Below are positions 1 through 4,774 of a DNA stretch of 10,079 bases, in pieces. The notes below the pieces were generated by a model. That model was not told the origin of the DNA. It searched no databases and was given only the letters and a program-made list of their open reading frames with translations. The stretch lies in contig JASLBU010000181.1 of the NCBI GenBank assembly GCA_030146365.1, positions 1 to 10,079 on the forward strand. Reading direction: 5' to 3'. Both the position numbers and the translations under genes were made by a program. This DNA is from Candidatus Limnocylindria bacterium (GTDB lineage Bacteria; Chloroflexota; Limnocylindria; QHBO01). Numbering within the stretch: the first letter of the stretch is position 1; every line of letters begins with the position of its first letter.

Positions 1-249
1 GTCGAGACCGCCGACGTCGTGCTCATGCGCTCTGACCCGCTCGACGTCGCCACCGCCTGGGGGGCTCCGCTGGAGCAGCCACGAGGCGCCCGCCGAGGTC
101 GAACGGTCTGCGGCGGGGCGACCAATCTGCCACGACCTGCCGACCTGAGTCACGCCGGAACCGACAAGCCAGCTCGCCAGCTCGTTCGCCGCCGCGCTGC
201 CCGGTTCGCTCCTCCGTCCCCATTTAGCTACGGGCGCGCAGGCCAGTAA
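1..249 (+). pseudogene. Heavy-metal P-type ATPase, 3'-truncated remnant (cut by left window edge)
   Basis: The first 19 codons read VETADVVLMRSDPLDVATA. This is the segment just after the hinge motif of heavy-metal (CopA/CopB-type) P1B ATPases, where AD(V/I)VLM..DP.DV leads into the penultimate membrane helix. In the family the next residues are of the type LSRAT.RKM.QNL.WA, followed by two hydrophobic helices. Here, from about base 55, the frame instead gives a Pro/Arg-rich, non-hydrophobic tail until the stop at 247-249. I found no continuation of the ATPase in the other plus frames up to 450. The protein therefore seems to have lost its last two helices, which form part of the ion path, and is probably non-functional. 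The 5' part lies outside the window, so I cannot say whether the upstream part is intact. Family assignment rests on this short stretch only. Confidence 0.65.
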
Positions 250-263
250 GCGCGACCTTGACG

Positions 264-283
264 AGCCGCCCCACACGGCGGCT
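264..283. terminator. Short perfect hairpin after the ATPase remnant
   Basis: AGCCGCC (264-270) and GGCGGCT (277-283) are perfect 7-bp arms around the loop CCACAC, 15 bases after the stop of the ATPase remnant. There is no T-run. It could be a weak terminator or chance in G+C-rich DNA. The rest of 250-454 shows nothing recognisable on either strand. Confidence 0.3.
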
Positions 284-454
284 TGACCTGGAGGCTGCTA
301 GCGGCTGCGACGGCGTGGAGGAGTACTTCGCCCGCTCCCGGCGGCGGCGTCAGCGGGCTCTCGCCTACGGCGAGGGTCAGCACGTGATCAACGGGTCGAG
401 CGGTCTTCGCCTTCGAGATGGTTCCTGGCCGCGACACACCTTCAACGTCGGGCG

Positions 455-483
455 CGAGGGGGCGGCTTGCGGCCGCCCCCTCG
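455..483 (-). terminator. Strong terminator hairpin behind the LVIVD-repeat gene
   Basis: The arms CGAGGGGGCGGC (455-466) and GCCGCCCCCTCG (472-483) pair perfectly over 12 bp around the loop TTGCG. The structure lies 24 bases past the stop codon of the minus-strand gene that ends at 508. No U-tract follows in either direction, as is common in G+C-rich actinobacteria. It may also stop any transcription arriving from the left. Confidence 0.7.
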
Positions 484-507
484 ATTCCCTCCGCACTGCC
501 TGGGGGG

Positions 508-2334
508 CTACGGCCCGCCAGGCGTCTTCATGTTGGTGTCCTGGGTCTGCGGGTTGGAGTAGGGCTGCTTGCGCGCCTTGTACTCCTGCACCGACGGGTC
601 GTTCGGATCGTCTCCCGGCCCGAAGGTCGGCTTGCCTTCCGCGTCCACCAGTCGCCCGTTGCGCGATAGCAACTTGTAGACGTCGAACCCGCGTCCGCCC
701 GGGTTGTGCGGCCGACCGAGGCCGCCGTTGGCAAAGATGCGGTCGTTGTACCAGTACGACGACCACACGTCGTCACGGCCGCGGCCGTCCACGCCCTGCT
801 CGTCGAAGAACGCGATCTCACGCGCAACCGTCGGCGGGACCGGGGTCATTGGACTGTTGTGCTCGAGGAAGATCGGCGCGTTCTTCTGCACGCCCGTGAA
901 GTCGAACACGCTCGTGCCGCCCTCGTAGGCCGAGGACACGCCGAAGTAGCCCTCGGTCGTCGGAATGACGTTGCCGTTGTGCATCGTGCACGCCTCCTGC
1001 TGCGGTTGGGGGCGCGGAATGATGAAGCGCCCGTACAGCGGGGCATTCGGCGTGCCCGGCACGACGTTCTCGTAGAACCACACGTTGCCGCGCGTGTCCT
1101 CCGGCCCGTCGCAGCCGTGCCCGCCACCACCGGCCCACTCATCGGTGAACAGCAGGATCTGCCCGTCCCAGGTGAACGAGGCCGTGTGGAACAGGCCCCT
1201 GAAGGTGCCCGGCACGCCGCCGGTGATGAACGGGTTACGGATGTGCGTATGCGCCCCGAGCGTGGTCGGGTTCTCAGGCTCCGTGATGTCCCAGATCTGG
1301 CCTTCCTCCAGACAGGCTGCGCCCGCGACCCGGCGCGGGTTATGGCGGGACTGTGTCGCCTGCCTGCCGGTCACCGACTGCTTCTGATCCTCGTAGTAGG
1401 CGGTGATGTCGTGGCAGCCGATCGCGCCGGTGCCGCCCGAGCCGATCGTGCCGGTGAACGGCAGCGTGTCCCCGTCCAGGAACTGTTCCTTCAGGACGCG
1501 CGCCCCTTCGGGGTTCCGGTCCGGGATTTCGACGATCGAGATCCGCGCGTGCGGAATCGTGCACCGCGGCCCGCCGAAGTCGGCCGCGCCGGCCGGCGTC
1601 GGGCTCGACCCGGTCGGATAGGACGACACGTAGATGATCGCCCGCTGGTCGTCCTGATCGGGAATCGTCGTGTGCGTGTGCGAGCCGCACGCGGTGGCCA
1701 CCGATGCGATGTGCACCGGCGTCTCCGGTCGCGTGACGTCGAAGATGCGCAGTCCCTCGAACCCGGGCTCGGCCAGAGTGCGAGCGGCCGTCGGGCACTC
1801 GGGCTCCGGAATCTCAGGTGTGTCCTCGCAGGCCGGCGTCGCCCCGAAGGCCAGCGGTGTGTCCCGACTGGTCGGGCACTCCTCTGTCGTTTGCGGCCGG
1901 TCGATCGACAGGATCAGCAACAGCCGATTGTTGGCGCGGTAGAACGAGACATCGTTCTGCGGTCCGCGGCACTGGAAGTCCGAGACGAGGATCGGCTTGT
2001 CCGGATCCTTGATGTCGAATAGCCGGAACCCCTCGTAGTTGCCGGCGGCCGCAAGCTCCTGGTGCGGCCCGCGAACGGCGCCCTCCTTCCAGAACGCCAG
2101 GTCCGAATTCGTCTTATTAGGGTTCATGCGATTCGCCGTGTGCCACATGTTGGGGCTGGCCAGATCCGCATTCCCATGCGACGAGTGGCTCGGGTCGTAC
2201 TCCGGCGACCCCGCGAAGTCGCCGAAGTCCTTGGTGTCGTCGCCATCGACGGGATGACCGCCGGCGACACCCGGCAGCGCCAGCAAGCCGGCCACCGCGA
2301 GAAGCGCGAACAGCGCGCGTAAAGCTCCCTGCAT
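508..2334 (-). CDS. Secreted LVIVD-repeat (beta-propeller-like) protein
   Basis: The 608-residue product begins with a Sec-type signal peptide: MQGALRALFALLAVAGLLAL, then PGVAGG, with cleavage probably near residue 25. The mature part has several LVIVD-like blades of the form GLRIFDVTRPETPVHIAS: about residues 102-121 (GFRLFDIKDPDKP), 193-211, and 345-360 (GQIWDITEPENP). A further FDF motif lies near 477. His-rich turns (GSHTHTT, GCHDITAYY, FHTASFTWDG, HGNVIP-like) and about ten cysteines suggest a disulphide-stabilised extracellular propeller. Proteins of this type are common in actinobacteria; their biochemical role is not established. The start was chosen at ATG 2334 because GGGAGGAG lies six bases upstream. 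ATG 2340 (two residues longer) abuts that Shine-Dalgarno, and a still longer frame to 2415 lacks one. The upstream gene on the same strand is the TetR regulator, 246 bases away. The family call is good; the function is unknown. Confidence 0.85.
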   Translation of the reverse strand: MQGALRALFALLAVAGLLALPGVAGGHPVDGDDTKDFGDFAGSPEYDPSHSSHGNADLASPNMWHTANRMNPNKTNSDLAFWKEGAVRGPHQELAAAGNYEGFRLFDIKDPDKPILVSDFQCRGPQNDVSFYRANNRLLLILSIDRPQTTEECPTSRDTPLAFGATPACEDTPEIPEPECPTAARTLAEPGFEGLRIFDVTRPETPVHIASVATACGSHTHTTIPDQDDQRAIIYVSSYPTGSSPTPAGAADFGGPRCTIPHARISIVEIPDRNPEGARVLKEQFLDGDTLPFTGTIGSGGTGAIGCHDITAYYEDQKQSVTGRQATQSRHNPRRVAGAACLEEGQIWDITEPENPTTLGAHTHIRNPFITGGVPGTFRGLFHTASFTWDGQILLFTDEWAGGGGHGCDGPEDTRGNVWFYENVVPGTPNAPLYGRFIIPRPQPQQEACTMHNGNVIPTTEGYFGVSSAYEGGTSVFDFTGVQKNAPIFLEHNSPMTPVPPTVAREIAFFDEQGVDGRGRDDVWSSYWYNDRIFANGGLGRPHNPGGRGFDVYKLLSRNGRLVDAEGKPTFGPGDDPNDPSVQEYKARKQPYSNPQTQDTNMKTPGGP

Positions 2335-2372
2335 CTCCATCTCCTCCCGATGGATTTGCCGTATTGCGCCCG

Positions 2373-2401
2373 AAATTACACCCACACAAATTCGCCGACA
2401 A
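2373..2401 (-). promoter_or_regulatory. Putative promoter of the LVIVD-repeat gene
   Basis: On the minus strand TTGTCG (2396-2401) and TAATTT (2373-2378) are spaced by 17 bases, giving a predicted start of transcription near 2366 and a leader of about 30 bases before ATG 2334. The surroundings are locally A/T-rich compared with the genes. The match is moderate (four of six at -35, three of six at -10). Confidence 0.4.
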
Positions 2402-2427
2402 GCACCGCTTCCCATAAGGGCACGCGC

Positions 2428-2445
2428 TCTGACACTCGGGTCAGA
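2428..2445. promoter_or_regulatory. Operator-like palindrome TCTGAC-N6-GTCAGA
   Basis: TCTGAC (2428-2433) and GTCAGA (2440-2445) are a perfect 6-bp inverted repeat with a 6-base spacer. The inner TGAC-N6-GTCA form resembles sites bound by TetR-family dimers. It lies about 26 bases upstream of the putative -35 of the LVIVD-repeat gene and downstream of the TetR gene, so the neighbouring regulator is a candidate ligand. That link is inference. Confidence 0.35.
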
Positions 2446-2483
2446 AAGGCGGCAAGGCCCTCGGTCAGAGCGGCAACGCCCTC
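2439..2483. repeat. Imperfect tandem direct repeat in the TetR/LVIVD intergenic region
   Basis: Two adjacent copies (2439-2462, 24 bases, and 2463-2483, 21 bases) both start GGTCAGA and end in GCGGCAA-S-GCCCTC. They differ by a 3-base indel and one substitution. The first copy shares its GTCAGA with the right arm of the palindrome at 2428-2445, so the GTCAGA half-site recurs at a 24-base interval. This could be a cluster of regulator sites or a simple slippage duplication. Confidence 0.6.
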
Positions 2484-2580
2484 GAGATCACGCGAGGGTG
2501 AGCAGACGCGCCGGGAATCGCCGAGCCGGCCGCGGTAGTTGCCAGTTCAACGCCTTCGCGGCTTAAATGGCACTCCCGCC

Positions 2581-3159
2581 CTAACGCTCCGCCGCAGGGC
2601 GCAACCCCGTCAAGGTGACCGCGACCAGTCGTCGGACCGCGGCCTTTGACGGCAGGCTGCTGGCGGCGGCCAGTGCGTGCAGGCAATAGGTAGCGAGCTC
2701 GTCCGGGGTCACATCGTCCCGGAGGTCACCCGTCTCGGCGCCTTCGGCCAGCAAGTCCCGCACGAAGTATTGGAGCTGCTGCTGTGCTCGGGCGACGTGC
2801 TCACCGCGATGCAGGAGCGCTGCCGTGTCGCTGCCGTGGTGGTGCTCGAAGCTGATGAGCGCGTACGCCTCGAGCACCGTTGCGAGGCGGCTACGGGCGT
2901 CGCCTACTCCCTCCGCGATGGCGGTGAGCTGCTGCATGTGGCCGGCGACTTGGCGTTCGTGCCAGGCGGCCAGGATCGCCTCAACGTCGGGGAAATACTT
3001 GTAGAGCGTGGCCCGCCCGATGCCGGTGCGCTCGGCGATCTGCGACATCGTCACCGCACGGAGGCCCAGCTCAGCGACGAGCGAAGCGGCGGCGTCCAGT
3101 GTGGCGTCGCGCACGGCGCGTCGATGCGCGTCGATCGTCTCGTCCCAGAGCTTCGGCAT
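2581..3159 (-). CDS. TetR/AcrR-family transcriptional regulator
   Basis: The product has 192 residues, normal for the family. The N-terminal DNA-binding domain spans about residues 17-64. Its helix-turn-helix reads VTMSQIAERTGIGRATLYKYF (37-57, with one extra residue each side), followed by the usual acidic turn and helix DVEAILAAW. The C-terminal helical ligand domain (about 70-190) contains a His cluster (EHHHGSD, 105-111) and HRGEHVARAQQQ (117-128). These could bind a metal or simply shape a pocket; the ligand cannot be read from sequence. The gene is divergent from the 3270/3590 membrane-protein unit and upstream of the LVIVD gene on its own strand, so both are plausible targets. No Shine-Dalgarno precedes ATG 3159. 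A good -10 (TATAGT) sits only nine bases upstream, which suggests a leaderless or near-leaderless mRNA. Confidence 0.9.
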   Translation of the reverse strand: MPKLWDETIDAHRRAVRDATLDAAASLVAELGLRAVTMSQIAERTGIGRATLYKYFPDVEAILAAWHERQVAGHMQQLTAIAEGVGDARSRLATVLEAYALISFEHHHGSDTAALLHRGEHVARAQQQLQYFVRDLLAEGAETGDLRDDVTPDELATYCLHALAAASSLPSKAAVRRLVAVTLTGLRPAAER

Positions 3160-3167
3160 CGTGGAGC

Positions 3168-3173
3168 ACTATA
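3168..3173 (-). promoter_or_regulatory. -10 element for tetR, apparently leaderless
   Basis: TATAGT on the minus strand (5 of 6 to consensus) lies so close to ATG 3159 that transcription would begin at or within a base or two of the start codon. No clear -35 is visible at 16-18 bases upstream. Confidence 0.45.
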
Positions 3174-3180
3174 CGCGTCG

Positions 3181-3209
3181 TTGACCGTCCAGACGTCGCG
3201 TCCTAAGTT
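3181..3209 (+). promoter_or_regulatory. Promoter of the small-membrane-protein unit
   Basis: TTGACC (3181-3186), a 17-base spacer and TAAGTT (3204-3209) form a well-spaced sigma70-type promoter. The expected transcription start is near 3216. This leaves a leader of about 50 bases that ends in the Shine-Dalgarno GGGAGGA (3253-3259). It is divergent from the tetR -10 at 3168-3173. Confidence 0.5.
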
Positions 3210-3211
3210 AG
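3203..3211. promoter_or_regulatory. Palindrome CTAAGTTAG over the -10 box, possible TetR operator
   Basis: CTAA-G-TTAG is a perfect odd-centred palindrome covering the -10 of the plus-strand promoter. It is flanked by GTC on the left and AC on the right. A looser pair, ATACGCGT (3171-3178) and ACGTGTAT (3215-3222), matches at 7 of 8 positions as an inverted repeat and brackets both start sites. Either could be the site at which the divergent TetR protein acts. Position is the main argument. Confidence 0.35.
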
Positions 3212-3269
3212 ACAACGTGTATCGTAAACGCACCGACCGACCCCGGACGCCCGGGAGGACTCCTTGACC

Positions 3270-3587
3270 ATGGCCGATCTGCCGCCCACCCCTTCGGACG
3301 CTCCAGCCGCCCGCTCTGCCTCCGTCGGCGGCGACTCTCACCCCGGTATGCCGCGCTGGGTCAAGGGCGCGATCGTCGTGGTGGTCGTGCTGGTCGTGGT
3401 CCTCGTGGTCGGAAAGCTGGCCGGCGTCGAGCACGGACCAGGCATGCACGGCGGCGGCGGGCAGACGCCGGCTTCGCAGGTCAGCGAAGACGGGACGACG
3501 CCCGCAGCCGGTGAGGAGGGCCACCGGCCGCCTACCGGCGCCGAGGGCCACACGCCGCCTCCGGGCGTTGACCACGGCCAGCCGTAG
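3270..3587 (+). CDS. Small single-helix membrane protein with His/Pro/Gly-rich tail
   Basis: The 105-residue product has a Pro/Ser-rich N-terminus (1-29). One very hydrophobic helix follows (about 31-49, AIVVVVVLVVVLVVG), and then a low-complexity tail (50-105). The tail has HGPGMHGGGG and an imperfect repeat, EGHRPPTG/EGHTPPPG, and ends VDHGQP. With a positively charged RWVK before the helix, the tail is probably extracytoplasmic. Its spaced histidines (55, 60, 85, 94, 102) could bind Cu or Zn, but this is inference; I recognise no named family. Start choice: GGGAGGA at 3253-3259 is 10 bases from ATG 3270 and 4 from an in-frame TTG at 3264, so a two-residue longer form is possible. The next gene starts two bases after its stop, so the two are translationally coupled. 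Confidence 0.75.
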   Translation: MADLPPTPSDAPAARSASVGGDSHPGMPRWVKGAIVVVVVLVVVLVVGKLAGVEHGPGMHGGGGQTPASQVSEDGTTPAAGEEGHRPPTGAEGHTPPPGVDHGQP

Positions 3588-3589
3588 TC

Positions 3590-4108
3590 GTGCGACTGTC
3601 GCCGCGCGCTCGCAAGCTCACGCTGACGACGCACGTGGTCGCGTCGGTCGGCTGGCTGGGCGCGGTCGCGGCCACGCTGGTACTGGCAGTTGCGGGCGTT
3701 GCGAGCCGGGACCTGCAGACCGTACGCGCCGTCTATCCGGCTCTGGAGGTCGTGGGCTGGTACGCGCTCGTGCCGCTGAGCCTGGCCTCCCTGCTCTCAG
3801 GCCTCGTGGTCTCGCTGGCAGGTAAGTGGGGGCTGCTCCAGCACTACTGGGTGGTGACGAAGCTCGTGATCAACCTGGTCGCCAGCGTCGTGCTGCTGCT
3901 CTACATGCAAACGCTCGGAGCGCTGGCCGAGTCGGCCGGGTCGGCTGCCGAGGTGGGCGCGATCCGCAGCTCGTCGCCCTTGCTGCACGCGGGCGCCGCG
4001 CTCGTGCTGCTGCTCGCCGCCGCGATCCTCTCGGTCTACAAGCCGGCCGGCCGCACCCGCTACGGCTGGCGCAAGCAGCAGAGCCTGCGCGCCGCATCAA
4101 ACGGCTGA
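3590..4108 (+). CDS. Four-helix integral membrane protein, DUF2269-like
   Basis: The 172-residue product has four predicted membrane helices: about 11-36 (including HVVASVGWLGAV), 57-77 (ALVPLSLASLLSGLVVSL), 88-108 and 131-150. It ends in a basic cytoplasmic tail, KPAGRTRYGWRKQ. The H-x6-GWLGA signature in helix 1, the KWGLLQHYWVVTK loop before helix 3 and the size resemble small actinobacterial membrane proteins annotated as DUF2269-like; function is unknown. The conserved His in helix 1 could suggest heme or metal contact, but that is speculation. Start is GTG 3590, two bases past the previous stop, indicating coupled translation with the His-rich protein. The 3' end overlaps the convergent minus-strand relic by 12 bases. 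Confidence 0.8.
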   Translation: MRLSPRARKLTLTTHVVASVGWLGAVAATLVLAVAGVASRDLQTVRAVYPALEVVGWYALVPLSLASLLSGLVVSLAGKWGLLQHYWVVTKLVINLVASVVLLLYMQTLGALAESAGSAAEVGAIRSSSPLLHAGAALVLLLAAAILSVYKPAGRTRYGWRKQQSLRAASNG

Positions 4109-4300
4109 GCACGGGCGGCAAAGTCGCGCCGCGTTCAGTGCGGGAGACGGCACGACGAGCGCCGGCCGGCGCGCATGATGGAGGACGTGGTGGGACACGC
4201 TGCCGAGCGGGAGCGACGTGAGCCCCCGCCGACCGCGCGAGCCCAGGACGATCAGCGCTGCGTCGAGCTCGTCTGCGGCTGTGACGATGGCGTCGGCCCC
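4097..4300 (-). pseudogene. Universal stress protein (UspA) C-terminal fragment
   Basis: The frame reads ADAIVTAADELDAALIVLG, then SRGRRGLTSLPLGSVSHHV and LHHARRPALVVPSP. This is the last beta-alpha-beta of a Usp domain, including the nucleotide-loop pattern G-x2-G-x9-G-S/T (residues SRGRRG...LGSVS). A whole Usp domain is about 140-150 residues; only about 60 remain. The first two thirds, with the N-terminal DxS/ATP-binding strand, are missing, and in their place lies the C-terminus of an oxidoreductase in the same frame (SEIY then GADAIV). A 14-residue non-family tail precedes the stop at 4097-4099. The continuous frame from GTG 4558 to 4097 (153 codons) could be called a gene, but its first third is out of frame with the homologous protein, so I treat it as a relic. 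Confidence 0.75.
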
Positions 4301-4588
4301 GTAGATCTCCGAGACGGTGGGGAAGGGCTGGATGGTGTCGCGCAGCACGTCGAGCGGGAGGCGGGCGCGGATGGCGAGCGTGGCCTGCTGGAGCCACTCG
4401 CCGGCCTCCGGGCCGAGCGCGTGGCGCCGGTCAGCCGCTCGCCGTCGCTGAGCAGCGTCAGGAAGCCATTGGACTCGGCGTGGCCCGCGTATAGGTGGCG
4501 GTCTTCGCCACCTCGGAGACGGGCGCGGTCGCGCTGAAGCGGGCTTCGGAGGAGCCACGGCGGCGGCCTGCGGGTCGGTGTAGGTGAC
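4301..4588 (-). pseudogene. Pyridine-nucleotide-disulfide oxidoreductase C-terminus, three frameshifts
   Basis: Four pieces in successive frames together spell the dimerisation domain of a mercuric-reductase/dihydrolipoamide-dehydrogenase-like flavoprotein. They are VTYTDPQAAAV (4588-4556), GSSEARFSATAPVSEVAKTA and TYTRA (4556-4482), AESNGFLTLLSDGERLTGA (4479-4423), and ALGPEAGEWLQQATLAIRAR through LRDTIQPFPTVSEIY (4420-4301). Each junction fits the loss of one base: a G in GTGGGC near 4555, and a T in GCCTACGC near 4481 and again near 4422. The three -1 shifts sum to a full codon, so the first and last pieces share a frame. The FAD and NAD domains, about three quarters of the protein, are absent. 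The domain ends directly at the Usp fragment, so a deletion fused two genes. In life it would have used NAD(P)H and FAD, possibly in metal or thiol stress. Confidence 0.75.
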
Positions 4589-4726
4589 GCTAGGTCCACC
4601 GAGGTGCGAACCGCGGATTGCGGGCGCCGGGCACGCAGGGGTCGCATCGCGGCGATATACGTACCGGGGCTTCCGGCAGAGTCTTTCGTGACTTCACCGT
4701 CCTGGCGCGTCTACGCCGGAGCCTCA

Positions 4727-4742
4727 AGCGGCTCGAGCCGCT
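4727..4742 (-). terminator. Palindrome downstream of the multicopper oxidase
   Basis: AGCGGCTCGAGCCGCT is a perfect 16-bp palindrome. It can fold as a 6-bp stem with loop TCGA, 32 bases past the oxidase stop. On the minus strand TTGAGG follows, not a true U-tract. It is a weak terminator candidate. The surrounding stretch 4589-4774 has no gene I recognise. Confidence 0.35.
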
Positions 4743-4774
4743 GAGCGGCGCCAGTCCCGGTCGTGCTGCCGGCC

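Noticed and set aside
258..899. Plus-strand frame of 213 codons at the left
   Set aside because: Most of it is antisense to the terminator and 3' end of the LVIVD gene; Arg/Cys-rich with no recognisable motif.
706..2022. Long plus-strand open frame (438 codons) opposite the LVIVD gene
   Set aside because: It is Arg/Val/Ala-rich without a recognisable domain and lies wholly antisense to a convincing gene with a signal peptide and Shine-Dalgarno; typical of G+C-rich third-position bias.
3264..3269. TTG start two codons upstream for the small membrane protein
   Set aside because: Possible by Shine-Dalgarno spacing, but ATG 3270 is the stronger codon; kept only as an alternative.
4097..4558. 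Calling the open 153-codon frame an intact universal stress protein
   Set aside because: Only its last 60 or so residues match Usp; the front is a reductase fragment, partly out of frame.
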